A stretch of 64,000 bases of DNA from Macrothele yani (Eukaryota > Arthropoda > Arachnida > Araneae > Macrothelidae), in contig CM077023.1 in the NCBI GenBank assembly GCA_039090855.1, forward strand, positions 82,497,127 through 82,561,126, written 5' to 3'. Position numbers and translations under genes: made by a program. Within the stretch, counting starts at the first letter, position 1. Each line of letters begins with the position of its first letter. Shown one piece after another: positions 21,381-34,213 of this stretch. The notes under the pieces are model-generated. The model was not told where the DNA came from. It ran no database searches and saw nothing but the letters and a program-made list of their open reading frames with translations.

Positions 21381-23557
21381 CTAAGGGCTCACACTCTGGA
21401 AGATACTGGAATAATAAGGAACTGGTGTTAGCGGATAAGGGAAGGAGAAGTCTGGATATTTATACATAGCACGTTTCACCCAACGCTCATAAGCGCGGCA
21501 ATAATCACCATAAGAAGCAAAGTCTTGTTGTGAAGGAGGATCTGGAGCAAGACGCTTACGCCGCCGTCGGGAACGTCGAGCCGTAGAAGATGTACAAGTA
21601 AGGGAAGTACTATCAGCAGAAGTCGAGGAAGGCAACAATGGAGCATGATGAAGCACAGGTGAAGGAGCACTGGCAGGAACAATAGATGAGGCAGGAACAG
21701 TGGCTGAAGCTGATGGAAGGACGACACGTCAGAAGGAAAATGGGCACACTGTGAGTCGCAGGATGCAGGTTCAATGGACATGACAAGAGTTGCTGAGAGT
21801 GAAGAACTCACAGAGACGATCAGCATGAGGCAGCTGATAAGAGGCGGAGTAGGATCTTCGTCCGGCGACTCAGGAGTTGGCGAAGCAGAAGTGTCTAGAG
21901 AAAATGGCCGAATGGAGACATCAACAGAAGACAAGTGCAACGCAGAAGACACTACAGGGCTGTCAGTGGATGGCCCTGTTTAAAATAGACTTGCTGGAAG
22001 GGAGCACGGCGGTGAACATGAAGTTGTAACAGGAACATCTATGAGTGAGGACTGGGGGTGACGAGCAGGAGACGAATCAACATCAGCCGTCGGTACAGGA
22101 AAATGAGATGACGTAGAATCTGGAGGCACAGAAACAGATAAGTTGCACTTGGGCGGTGAGGAAGCAGGAGATATAAGGCAGCTGGTAGACGCGGGCTCCG
22201 TGGGGACGAAGAGCGGAACCATAGATGTGGAGACCGCAGGCGAGCATGGAGACAATGGACTGACAGTAGCAGGAGATGAAGGCGGAAAGGGTGACTGAGG
22301 GCATTTCAACAAGATCTGGGCAGAAGACGGGCTCGATGGAGGCGTACAAAGTGGTGTAGTAGTAACAGAAGGGAGAACATCAAGGAGAGCTGTCGGTAGT
22401 AGATAATCAGGAAAAATGTTCTCCGGAGAAACACGTGAAGTAGAAAAATCAGGGACCGGGAACAAACCACTCGAAACCGGAAGCTGCGAATATGTAGAAG
22501 GAAAAGTCGACAAAGATGTGGATGATAAAGAAAAGTCACACGATTCTGACAAGGCAGAAGGGCGAATGGAAGGCGGAAAATTCCGAGTTGGACAAGGAGA
22601 ACTATGGTGACCGGGCAATTTGCAAGAAAAACAATGATAGGCGGTAAAAACATTGACAGTGCGAGTGTATGGACCGCAGATAACGTGGAAAGCTGTCGGA
22701 CAGGAAACAATGGACTGTTCATCAGGAAAAACGACGAGAGCTTGACGTCGAAATCTATAATAGGGACGATTCCCTTGATCGTCTGAAGCAGCAGGCAAAG
22801 TCTTAATAGGGCCAATAACTAAACCACATTGAGAAAGGAAATCATGCAGTAAATCGTTGGAGAGTTCAGGAGGAGCTGGAGATAAACTAACGAGAGTAGG
22901 GCAGTGAGCAAGAGGAATTGCGAACAAACTTTAATCGCCGACTGAAATTGGAGAGCCGCCCCGGTGGCGCAGTGGTCTAAGGCGATGGCCTCTGATCATT
23001 CGTCCGAAAGGGGTCCGGGTTCGAATCCCGGTGAGGCATGTATGTTGTGTTTGTCTTACGGCACTGGCTCTCTCCCTTCCCTGGAACCAGTGACCCTAAA
23101 TTAGGGACGGGGGCGACTGCTTATAGCCCATTGAGTTGCTCACGGTGGTCGTTAAACCTCGAATCAAAAAAAAAAAAATTGGAGAAGAAAGAACCAACTC
23201 AACTTGAGCGGGATTAGAAAAATAAACCAACACCAAGCGAGGCTTTCGTGCAATGTGCGTGATGGCATCACGTGGAACAATCTGATGGAGTGCTGAAGTG
23301 TAAGCTGTAAGTTTCGTATGTGGAAGCGCGGAATATTTTACTCAGAGAGCTAAAGAAGCGAAGAAAGACTTTCCCAGTGACGAGTACTCTAATAAATGAG
23401 CTGTTAAAACGGAGCCGGTACGAGAAAACCGGAAGCCCAAGGCAGTTGAGAGAGGATCTGAGGGGAAGGCAGTGACTGCGGGCGTAGAGAGATGAGTTAA
23501 ACTGTCAAGTAGTACATCCGGAGGAGGCGTCAGTGGTCGAAGAAAAGCAGTAGACAT
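21381..23557 (-). pseudogene. Non-LTR retrotransposon ORF1 (CCHC) pseudogene
   Basis: ORF1 proteins of LINEs bind the element RNA. The start chosen is MSTAFLRPLTPPPDV at 23557. The middle segment has an RRM-like fold signature ending in the conserved YRFRRQALVVFP motif. Then comes a zinc knuckle CFSCKLPGHHSSPC (C-x2-C-x4-H-x4-C). A long Ser/Pro-rich stretch follows, and a basic tail RRSRRRRKRLAP. Breaks are a stop at 23342, a SINE inserted at 22955 with 10-bp target duplication, a frameshift near 22930, and stops between 21980 and 21660. No ORF2 (endonuclease/RT) follows, so only the ORF1 part of the element is here. Confidence 0.75.
22955..23178 (+). mobile_element. SINE family A, intact copy in LINE ORF1
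   Basis: tRNA-derived head GCCGCCCCGGTGGCGCAGTGG (A box) and GGGTTCGAATCCC (B box), then a body with TACGGCACTGGCTC and GGTGGTCGTTAAACC, ending in poly-A. The target duplication AAATTGGAGA lies at 22945-22954 and 23176-23185. It is inserted opposite to the LINE ORF1 strand. Confidence 0.92.
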
Positions 23558-23920
23558 AGTAAAAATCAGAAACTGTAAAGCAAAACAGCACAATCTCGAG
23601 AGAGGAGATGGCAAAATGCACGTAAAGAAGGCGGACGATGGGAAGATGCGAGGGAATGACGTCACTGGAAGAACGGCGAGAGACAGATGGAGCACAGTAA
23701 CGATGATGTTTCCCAAGGACCACTATCAGAGGGTGACGTAAACGGGAAGGCGTGTAGATAACAGGAAGATAAGCACAGAAGTCAACTGAATAGAATGCAG
23801 GTGAGAAGACAGAAGAAAGTCAAGGCAAGTCACGATGGGTAGATGTAAACATACCCACTGAGATGAAAAATGAAGGAATATCGGTATAAAATTCACTTAC
23901 TGGTGCTGAAAAGTAGCTGG

Positions 23921-24148
23921 GCCGCCCCGGTGGCGCAGTGGTCTAAGGCGTTGGCCTCTGATCATTCGTCCGTAAGGGGTCCGGGTTCGAATCCCGGTCA
24001 GGCATGGATGTTGTGTTTGTCTTACGGCACTGGCTCTCTCCCTTCCCTGGAACCAGTGACCCTAAATTAGGGACGGGCGACTGCTTATAGCCCATTTGAG
24101 TTGCTCACGGTGGTCGTTAAACCTCCAATCAAAAAAAAAAAAAAAAAA
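23921..24148 (+). mobile_element. SINE family A, intact copy
   Basis: Nearly identical to the copy at 22955, with a 20-base poly-A. The target duplication AAAAGTAGCTGG lies at 23909-23920 and immediately after the tail. High identity and intact duplications suggest a recent insertion. Confidence 0.93.
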
Positions 24149-24458
24149 AAAAGTAGCTGGGAAGATTGCTGGCAGCCTATTACTTGAACAGGGTATGCAG
24201 GAAAGGAACAGCAGGCATTGGAACATGTACTTGGGTACACACTTCAGAAACGCAGTAGGGTGTAGTCGGCAGGTAATATTATGATAAAATTCGAAGTAAA
24301 TACGTACTTTCTGACTCGGAAAAGTAGCAGGAAAGGTAGCACATACCCTTATACACACACGGAACACAGGAGTCTGAAGCAATGGGCTCTTGGACTGAGC
24401 AAACTGGGCGAAAATTGAGGAGCTCTAGAGGGCACGTCCAACAACAGTTTTGTCGCAA

Positions 24459-25110
24459 TCGAAGCATTTTTACGTAAGTTAGGATGCATAAAAGCTATGG
24501 AATAGATCCCGCTCCTGTGTCTTAACCTTTGATCCCATTTCGCCCATATTCAATAGGATTCGTCCCCAGGCAGGCCCCTTCAACATACTAACATTTCATC
24601 CAAATCGAAGAATTTTTACGTAAGTTATGACGTATAATGGCGATGGAATTGATTCCGCTCCTATGTCCTGACGTTTGACCCCATTTCGCCCATTTTCAAC
24701 AAGGTTTGTCACCAGGTTGTCCCCTACCAGATACTAAAATTTAATCGAAATCGAACCATTTTTACGCACGTTATGACGCATAAGGGCAATGGAATACATC
24801 CCACTCTTATGTCCTGATCTTTGACCCCACTTCACCCATTTTCAATAGGGTCCATTCCTATGTGGTCCCTTACAATATTCTAAAATTTCATCGACATCGA
24901 ACTATATTTACGCAAGTTATGATGCATAAGAGCAATGGAATGGATCCCGCTGCTATGCCGTGACCTTTGACCCCGTTTTGTCCATTTTCAATAGGGTTCG
25001 TCCCCAGGTGGTCCCCTACCACATACTAAAATTTCATTGAAGTCGAACCATTTTTACGTGAGTTATTGTGTCGATGGACGGACGGACAAAGCTGGAGCAT
25101 ATACGCTTCT
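24459..25110. repeat. 146-bp tandem repeat array, about 4.5 units
   Basis: The landmark TCGAA.CATTTTTACG (or close variants) begins at 24459, 24605, 24751, 24897 and 25043, exactly 146 bases apart each time. Between landmarks the units share TGACCTTTGACCCCATTT and TTCAATAGGGTTCGTCCCC. Units differ by substitutions but not length. The array ends in GATGGACGGACGGACA and then a poly-A stretch at about 25147-25168. Confidence 0.9.
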
Positions 25111-25174
25111 TCAACCTACGGTTGGAAAGCGTAAAGAAGAAAAAATTAAAAAAAAAAAAAAAAAAAAAAGAAAG

Positions 25175-26395
25175 GAAAAAGGTGCTGCACTTCTGGAATT
25201 TTTAGTGATTCATCGTATAATCTGTTCAACTAATTTAAACTGCTCGTTATCACATATCTTTCTTCTATGAGTTTATTTTAATCCGTTGATAACATATCGG
25301 TATCACTTGGAATCTTCAGATCACACTCTCATCTAGGTGCCCGATCAGAATAATTAATACCCCTCAATGAACAGAGAAAAATGTATTTTCCGCAGTACAA
25401 ACAGGAACACCGTCACAGGCATCACCAACATGCAAATGCGGGCACCTATACTCGCGGCAAGGCTAACCTGATTACGGAGTGAACGGTACTGAGTGTGTAC
25501 TTCCACTGTACACTATAGTTCCAGTCTATTAGCTCGTATTCGAGCTTGAACTGTGATTTAAGAAGTACATAGTTTTTCTATACGTAGTGAGTAGTAGAAC
25601 AAAATGAAAATCTCAGTTTCGGTCGCGTTCCTATAAAATACAGTTCGCGTCATTGTCACTTCTGTCGGCCGGCCATGCGTGTTAAAGAGACTATTCTCGG
25701 AGGATATTTACTGCTGGTGGGAGAATGAGAGGACAGTCAAGTGGTTTTGGGGACACCAAGCGTTGCTCCTTTCTTTCTTAGAGGGAAACCGATGATAGAA
25801 GAATGAACGGGAAGTTTTCTTTTGTTTTGCCTCCCGACATGATGGCACATCCTCAGGGTTTGTGGAACGGTCTCCAACATATTGCCCCTCATTAGTGCGA
25901 AAAATTACTGAAAAACCATGAGGTAAGTTTTAGGTGAAAAAGCTCTTCCACCTCCCACCTCATAGTCAAGTTAAGTTTGCCCCGAGTATAACGAATAATC
26001 TCTTATCCCTATCAATGCCACTGGCTGTGGCGATAAGGGAAAGTAGAGAATACGCTAATTTGACTGCTATAAACAAAGTTTCATCACAGAAGTTGGGCTG
26101 GCAGGTAATTCCGTAACGATGATAATGAAGCTCAACGAAATATGAAAGGGAACGGTATACTAGGGATCTTCTGTACGTCATCGAACACCGAAAACATCGC
26201 CACAATGACAGAAATGTGTCAGATAGCAACTACGGCAAGACAAAGACAAGCACAAGTTATCCGGAACGTCCTCGAAAAACTGTGCCGCTTCAGTTCAGTG
26301 CCTTGTATACATGAATTCTAGATGCTCTAGTACACTGAAACTAGTGAGAACATGATCAAGAAACTGAATTCTAAGCAGTGTGGAAACTGTACACA
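25175..26395. other. Unassigned spacer
   Basis: Nothing recognised. Confidence 0.5.
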
Positions 26396-26399
26396 AGGC

Positions 26400-26620
26400 C
26401 TGAAAATTCTTGTCTCCAACACAAAGCAGACCAAAGCGACTGCTATGGCAGAATGGAGGAATTCGACAGTAGGAAACTGTAAACGTTTCGTGTGGTCCGA
26501 TGAGACGCCTTATGAACTTTTTGCCACGGATGGGCAACCAAACAATGTCGTGCACCCATCATGCATAGCTGCCAATGTTCACAGTAGCAGAGGCGGTGTA
26601 TTTGTGTGGCTTGCGTGAAC
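26400..26620 (+). pseudogene. Tc1-like transposase relic (first Asp region)
   Basis: The open stretch reads AMAEWRNSTVGNCKRF and then VWSDETPYELFATDGQ, the WxxxxWKxVxWSDE pattern around the first catalytic Asp of Tc1 transposases. It ends near GGVFVWLA, which corresponds to VMVWG. The rest of the enzyme is not readable. Confidence 0.6.
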
Positions 26621-26624
26621 AAGG

Positions 26625-29600
26625 GAGCACTTCTGAACAAACACTTCACCTCGCAAAAATGCGCGCGATTTCTCATCGGCTAGATGTTTTTACCGATACA
26701 TTATTTTCTTGCAGCAGATCGCAAATTATTATCTTGGCGGTGTGCTACCATTCATCTTTTTCAGATAGTATTTACTATTTGGTGGAAAGTGAAGTGAAAT
26801 TTTATCACCTTTCCGGGGTCTGCGCAGTCGACGAATCTCAATCCTATCGAAAACCTTTTAATGAGATGATGTCTGGGATTCGAACACACATACCTCGCCG
26901 ACTTCATTTAGTGAAACGGAAATCCTTTAAGTGGAGAATGCAAAGACAACCACCATTAATAAAAAAAAAACGGAATTTTAAAGCTGCAAGTAAGGACACT
27001 ATACTTGCATGAAAAACAAAATAGCCTATTAAAGGTGTAGTTCTTTAGTGTTTAAAATTCTTTTTTATTTGCAAGTCTTGTAATCTGCTAGTACTTTCTA
27101 TTAATGAAGGCTTCGATCTCAGCATGTGAATGCTTCTGGTTTTTCATATTTTTTGAAAAAGCGTACATAGAGATTATCGCAGCCATCCATATTCCCAACA
27201 ATACTGTTGCCGTAAACGAAAGAATTTCCATGTGATTTGAAACACACTGATCCAGCTTCATTATTGATTTTTTTTTTTTTTGGTTTCATTGACTTAAACA
27301 TCACAAAAATTTTATGGGAACCAGATTTCGCATATCATCAATAATAGATAAGTGTAAGTGAACCTCAAATTAGAGGCAAACATCAAACAGACTGGAATAC
27401 CATGCTTTGGAATTCAGCAAACATAGCTATGTGATCTTCCGTTGTCGTTGTGTTTACCACTGTTCTCCATATGAGTATTCAAACGCATGTTTAGAAACCT
27501 TCTTGCACTTATTCGCAGAAAGGCGGTCACAATATTAAGTTTTTAGGCTCCATCAAAACAAACAACCAAAATAACAGCTTAACCCAAGATTATGTTTTTA
27601 CCTCAGCTTTCTTATCTCGTTTAATTTCTTTTGAGGTGTCCAGAAACATTTCTGTTTCAAGAAATCGCACAATACATACACACTTCAAAATCTCATGACG
27701 CGTTTTAGGACCCAATCACAGTGCATCTGCTTTTAAAAATAACTGCATCAGAAATATATACGTAAAGCACCTAAATTTTTCATCTAATTTAGAAATTTTA
27801 AGACTATGGAAGCAAACTATCAATTCTTCGTTCTTTAAATTTTGCCTTAAAATTGGGTATGATAAACACTGAGTCTAGAGCGCTTGACATCATTTTATGA
27901 GAACAACAAACTTGTGCGCTTGACAATTCTTTTTGAGAATGAGAAATTCTGGGAAACTTTCAGTTCACACAGACACACACGTACGCAAACAAAATTTCTG
28001 AGAAAAATAATCCCACATGCTTAAAATCATATACTATAAAAAAATCTTCCAAAATTTGGTTCCTTTAGAAAGAGTTCGACGTAACTCTTTCATGAAATTG
28101 CTATTTAAAATGCTATACGGCTTTCCGGACGTGCTTCTGTGCTGTACTCAGAAAATATCAAATTTCGTCAGTTTTTACAAAATGCTGTAAGTAAATTTAT
28201 TCACGTGCGCGGTCTTGTATTCAGGTATGTGTTTCTCTGATTATATTCAAAATTGTTTATGTTAAAAATTTAAATACTCTAACTTCTAAACTGCGATCGT
28301 TTCAATCCATGGGAATAAACTTGCTAAAGCTAATAAGTTCGAATTTTTTTTTAATTAAAATAATCTACTAAGGAGGAATTCTTTTCCTCGCGATCGAAAA
28401 CCTTTAAATTAACATCAGCTAGTTATCAAACGACAAACTGAAGTATGTGATGCTCTTTTTACTCTAGAATAATTCGTATTTCAAATATTTCTATAACACA
28501 AGCAAATAATTGCATTTGTGTGGCTGTAGCTATTTTCTCCTTTTTCTTTTTTTGTGGAATTAAGTGTGTACTTTACAAGGGAAGTCAGATTTGGTGTTCA
28601 TAAAACTTAATGGACTTGTAACCTGAAAAATAACAAAAAAAAAAAAAAAGTTCACATGGGAAGGGAAAATTTTGTAAATTGATAAAAAGAATAAATTGAG
28701 AAATTTGACTTCCGACTGAAAAAATTGATATGAACTTTATAAGGCGTATAGCTTTTCCTTAAAGAAGTCCATTGTTTAACATTCAAACGAAAATTCGTTT
28801 CTTTTTCATGCATACAAAAGAAGAATGTTTAGCATTCTTGAGCCGAAGAATAATTCTGCCCCCCCCGGCACACACACACAAAAAGTACGAGTGAAACTGA
28901 ATAAAATAGTAAATCCTAATATACACGTGTCTTGCAGGTAAGTTCAAAGAAATTTCGAAAATACTTCGTCGATAGCCAACTAGGGTCTAAATTTCCAAAC
29001 GTGGAAATGGTAGTCTGCCATCCACTTCAAGTAGAAGTGATTACATACTGAGATACAAATTATAATAGTTAAAGAGATATTTAAAAAAAATGAGATTAGA
29101 AGATTGAAAACAATTTATGTGGCTTAGGAAAATTTCATTGTATGAATCAGAATTTTATCAGTAAATATTCAAATCTTTCAGCAAATGATAATTTTTCTTG
29201 ATTGTTGCATCGTTATGAATGAAACACATAAATGATTTCAGCCACTTAAAGTACAGTATATTAACATCAAATGGAGTACGTTTAAAATAGACTAACTGAA
29301 AATAGAGTAGCTTAGGAATTTATAGTACACAGCGCAAATTTAAAATAGTATCAAATTAAAAATTGCTAAAATCTGAAATCGTTTAAATCCATAATATATT
29401 AAATTCTCTTCTATCATTATTAGGTGCAGGAATCGTACATTAAAATAATACATAGGAAAAGTAAATATTGAAGTCTAAACTGCGAAAAACACATATGCTG
29501 ATTAATAAGCAACTTCCGATGGCCTTTGGTGGGAGATTAGGGGCGCATGAATCGGTTTTTCTAAACGTCATACGATTCTTCAGACTAGAGAGCGTTATTT

Positions 29601-29970
29601 AGTACAAGAGTTTGAATAAAAAGGCAGTTGCTGGAAAAAAGATTCAGGTTAAAATGACGACCCGCCTGGAAACATGGTCTCACTCGAAGGCACGCGTGGT
29701 AATTAGGTTTCTCTAAGCGCATAAAACGCCAGCAGGGGCTATCCATCGCCAAGTGAGAGAAGTCTATGTTCTTCAAGTTATGAGCGTTCGAAGCTGGTCA
29801 GAATGGTGTTCAAAATTCGCACGCTGACGCAATGCTTAGACAGATGAGAAACGAAACGTCAATCGTTAAACATCGACAACAGGTAACCACGTGGCATGCG
29901 TGGAGGCTCCGGTGCTATTAGACAGACTGGTCACCTTACGCCAGATTGCTGCTGCAAATTCAAATATTTC
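26625..29970. other. Long AT-rich spacer
   Basis: No coding pattern or repeat family seen. A C run and CACACA stretch lie near 28860. Confidence 0.5.
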
Positions 29971-29975
29971 TGTAT

Positions 29976-30189
29976 GTCACAGCGTTCATGCGCATAGTAC
30001 TACTGTGCGTCACAGCGTTCATGCACATAGTACTACTGTGCGTCACAGCGTTCATGCACATAGTACTACTGTGCGCCACAGCGTTCATGCACATAGTACT
30101 ACTGTGCGTCACAGCGTTCATGCACATAGTACTACTGTGCGCCACAGCGTTCATGCACATAGTACTACTGTGCGTCACAGCGTTCATGG
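29976..30189. repeat. 33-bp minisatellite, 6.5 copies
   Basis: The unit GTCACAGCGTTCATGCACAT plus 13 bases repeats at 29976, 30009, 30042, 30075, 30108 and 30141, with a partial at 30174. Units differ only at position 2 or 3 (GTC or GCC) and at one base in unit 1. Because 33 is divisible by three, several frames stay open by chance. Confidence 0.95.
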
Positions 30190-30289
30190 TGTGTGGGATA
30201 TCGATACGTTTTAGAATGCCCACACAGCTGATGGCAGGACAGGAACCGCTGTGAATGGGACTGTGCAAAACAAACCCGCAACGCTGCGG

Positions 30290-30840
30290 GAAAGGTCATG
30301 GATTCCTTAAACGCATTGTCATCGGCTATAAAACGTGGGTGCACGATTTCACACCAATGTGAAAAGCAGCGATTATGGTGCTAAAGCACACATCATTCCT
30401 CGTGAGATAGAAGTTCAAGATTTTTCAAACCGCTGGGACGATGACTTTGACAGCAGTTCAAAAGGCATTCTCCTCTTGGACTTGGATCATGAGGTAACCA
30501 TCACTGGCGAATGATATTGCTCTGTTGTGCGGCGTTTGTAGGAAACAGTTCACAACGATTTCCTAGCATACTCACAAGAAGGTTGATCCTTCTGCATGAC
30601 AACGCTCGCACCGCATGCCGCAAGCGTGAAAACTCACCTTGTTGAGAGGTTCGGTTGGTTGTCTTTCCCGTTTCCCGTACAGCCTGAAACTTGCATCCTC
30701 GGACTTTGGCCATCTCAAAGAGCAGCTGAAAAGAAAACACTTCTGGAATGGCTCCGAAATGGTAGCTGAGGTGAAGGATTGCATGCGTACACTGGAAGCT
30801 GAATTCTCCGCGCGAGGTTTCCAGAAGTTGTATTATAAGT
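30290..30840 (+). pseudogene. Mariner (DD34D) transposase relic
   Basis: Plus-strand fragments read TWVHDFTPM (first-Asp region), SSKGILLLDLDHEVTITGE, then a broken LLHDNAR region near 30590. LASSDFGHLKEQLKRKHFW follows (third-Asp region), then VAEVKDCMRTLEAEF and GFQKLY to the end. This is the C-terminal two thirds of a mariner transposase. Frames are broken several times. Confidence 0.8.
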
Positions 30841-30844
30841 GAAA

Positions 30845-33680
30845 AAATTGTCTTTACCAATTGTCGAAGATTATGTGTAAAAGTAAGATTTGTGTTCTAT
30901 ATTCATTGCCTTAACTAATTTTTATGTGGCTATGATATAGTCTTTGTAACTTGACCTGAAGTTTCTCACTGATCAGTTCTAGTAAGTTAAAATTTAGGAC
31001 TTGACAATCTCAAACTCTAGAACACGTAGTTACATGTCTAAAAGATGATCAAGGTTGCAGAAAAAGAATTTTAAGAACAGAATAAATTTTTAAATAATTG
31101 ATTCCAAAGACGACCACATTTCTCTAGGAAAATTATCTTATGCTTTAAATATTCAGAAGTAGCACAAATTTCATGAAGCAATGGTAGGAGATTTATGAGC
31201 ATTTATTTCTAGGGAATTGTTTTTATCATCTTTTCAACTGGAAGGGATTTAGAAACCAAGCAGCACACTCTCTTTGTGTGGGATTTTAAGGAAACCCTAA
31301 AAATAGATTATGATGAATAATTCATCACACATTTTGTAAAAGAGAACTTTAGAAATTTTCACCAAAAAAAAAATTTCGCATTTTTAATCGATGAGAGAAA
31401 TTAAACAATAAATTTTGGCCAAAATAATGAAGTTCATAGGCTGTGGACAAACAGAAAATAAAGTATTGCATTCTGTATTAATAAGTACTTAAGTTATCTT
31501 CCGAGAATCGCAAGTGAAGCTCTATTCTTGTTTATAGAAAAAGACGGCGTAGCTTTCATGTTATCCCCAGATTTAGGAACAAAACAACGGACCAAGAGAA
31601 TGGTCGTCATCAATTCCATACCAGCTGTGACTTGGTTGTAAATAATATGCGGATTTTTATCCTCACAGCCAAATTAGACCGTGTTTCCTAAGATAATAAC
31701 ATCCATATTAAAATTATATATGGATTAAAATAAAATATTTTTTTACGATATAACGTATTCTATGCTTCTAAAACTAAAATTAAATTTGCCTTGAATAATT
31801 ATGTCTCTTGATTGCTTGTAGTTAAAGCATTAGCTCTGCACAGGTGAGTAGCACTGTGTTACAAATATGCATGAGTAGGTGTAGATATGCTCCGTTGCTG
31901 GTGTCAAAGAAGTGGTGTCGTGTAGAGGGTGCGGAACGGTAGATTAATTTTTCAGTTCTGCGCTGATACATGGAATTAACTTAAATGGGTATCATAAGTT
32001 AGAGAACGTTATCCCGGCATGAAACTGATTCAAGAAGTTTTAGTAAGCATGCCATCTGGTATGCTTCTTTACATAATTGCAAATCAATATTTGGGCGGAT
32101 GCACCACTAGTTCTACGTGAAGGGCTTCCCACACCAGTTTTTGTGCAGAAACATGGAACTTCCTTAGATAGAAGTCCTTTATAAACGGAACCTACAAGTG
32201 TGAGCTGCATACTCACACTGTATAATGGAAAATTACACTTGAAAACGACAGAAAATACAAGAGTGAAATGAGACGTGAAAAAGCAATTTTTCTGGTGACA
32301 AAATGGGATTTTTGTATGTCTGTTTCCAAAATACACTACTTATTGTAACATGCGCTGGAAGTTTCCGCCTTCGGTACGAATGCGCCCATCGACACAGAAG
32401 CTTAAAGATTATCGAAAACTTTTAGCTCTGGGAGTGTTGCAAACACAAGCACGTACTGCCACATGTTGCAAGTGGTATCACTGCTCGTCTCGTGCCATCA
32501 CTTGCGAAGGAAAATTCTTAATAAAGACTTTAACCCTTTAACCGGCTGGAACGAATTATCTCGGAGTTTGCAAAATGGGTGAAATCAGTTCGAACGAATA
32601 TATTCGCTGTTTAAGAAGTGGGACGAACGTGTTTGGAAAGAATAAACCTGCACATCAGAAAGCATTGCTTTCGCCGTAGCTTTGTGATTCAAAGTGGTCA
32701 TTCAGGAAGATGATTTACCCGCTAAAATAGCTTAACAATGGCGACGAACCTAAGAAAGGGGAGAGAAGATGCTTGAATATCTTGTTTATACCCAGTGGCA
32801 TGCTGTCTGTGTCAAGGGGGACGAGCGCATTCCCATCCTGCTTTCGGATGATGGATTCTCCCAGGTCTCTTTGGATTTTTCACGTCTTACAACAATTACC
32901 GCATTTAGATTTCCCTCAGTTACACACACATGTAGCTGATGGAAATGGAAGTGCAAGCAGACGATAAAGGACTTGAACGAAGCTCTTACCACTAGTTGTA
33001 AGTTTATAGTAGGTGTTGCTGAGATGAGAAAAGGAATTTTCCGGCCGTTAATTTCGTAAAATCCGGCTACCATGCAATCATTTATGTTTAGGGAACGCAG
33101 AAAATTTCAGACACCATTTGGTTGAGGAACATCGGCCGCTTCAAGGGTTAAAGAACTACAGAAATAAAGGGAATCGATTCATTTCTGGCAGCCAAACGCG
33201 TTTGAATGCTGTAATAGCGTTTTGTGCAATGGCGCAGCTGCTGTACTATTTATTCCCTGATCATCGTGCCAACATCAGATGTTCATCAGCTTACTCAGCA
33301 TACGTAAACTATCCGCCGCATCACAGATGGATCAACTTATAACATGGTGAGTAACACATGAATTTTTAGCAGGTCGTTGCTCATTTTACGTCAGATTATG
33401 AACTATCGCATGAGCCGACCAGTGATGCCCTGTGATTTTTTGCTCAGCAACACAGAACCCAATGGTGATTTCATAGGTTGTGAAAATAAAATCCTTTTTT
33501 GCCGGTGGCAGCTCCGAAACCACGTCTTCCTGCTCCGGAGCGGGACATTTCCCACAATTAACTTCGCCGGCAAAGCTCATCACTGGAACTTACCGTTTTG
33601 ACTCTTACATCAGTCACCTCAGTGCTACGTCGCAAGGTAGACGAGTTGTAACAGCCTACTTATGGAATAAGCATCGGGTT
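30845..33680. other. Unassigned AT-rich spacer
   Basis: No identifiable element. Short open frames have no recognisable motifs. Confidence 0.5.
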
Positions 33681-34157
33681 GTGTGACGCAGCCCAAACCA
33701 GTGTGGGAAGCTTTTCACATGCGACAAGTAGTATACACACCAAGTTGTTGAGTGAAGAAATTCCGTGCAAACGCATTTTAAATTTAATGCTTACTGGACA
33801 TTTTAACCCTCCAGGTGGCAAGCACGCATATATACGTTCGAAGCTTTCTATGCACAAAGCGCCAACGACGTAATAATACGTTAATCGAAAACCTGTTCAA
33901 AAGCCGCGAGAACGGAATATTGCGTCGAAAGAATTTTCAGGCTCATAGTGGCGAAAACGCATATATGCGCATCTTATCGACGACGAATACTACAGAAAGA
34001 CAAGACGCTTTTAGGAGTCTCCTATTATTCATGTGACAAAATTTTGCATTGCCTGTTCCAAACTTCTGCCACCTGGAGGGATTCATTATCATTACTGACG
34101 ACTCCCTTTGATTTATGATACTCCATTTAAGGTTGCTTCCGCGTGTATATTACTAGT

Positions 34158-34178
34158 GTGTGTGTGTGTGTGTGTGTG
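34158..34178. repeat. (TG)n microsatellite
   Basis: Simple TG run. Confidence 0.9.
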
Positions 34179-34213
34179 ACACTCACGAGGCATTCCATTA
34201 CACGATTACCTAT

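Noticed and set aside
22306..22815. Second long minus-strand ORF overlapping the LINE ORF1
   Set aside because: It is the shadow of the Ser/Pro-rich ORF1 in another frame; the CCHC and FRRQ motifs are in the chosen frame only.
22955..23041. Functional tRNA in the SINE head
   Set aside because: A and B boxes are present, but the fold is disrupted and the body and poly-A identify it as a SINE.
24459..25110. CRISPR-like regular repeat
   Set aside because: The whole 146-bp unit is repeated with no unique spacers, and the genome is eukaryotic.
29891..30268. Three overlapping 100-residue open frames on both strands
   Set aside because: They are produced by the 33-bp tandem repeat, which has no stop in several frames. 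No protein family is implied.
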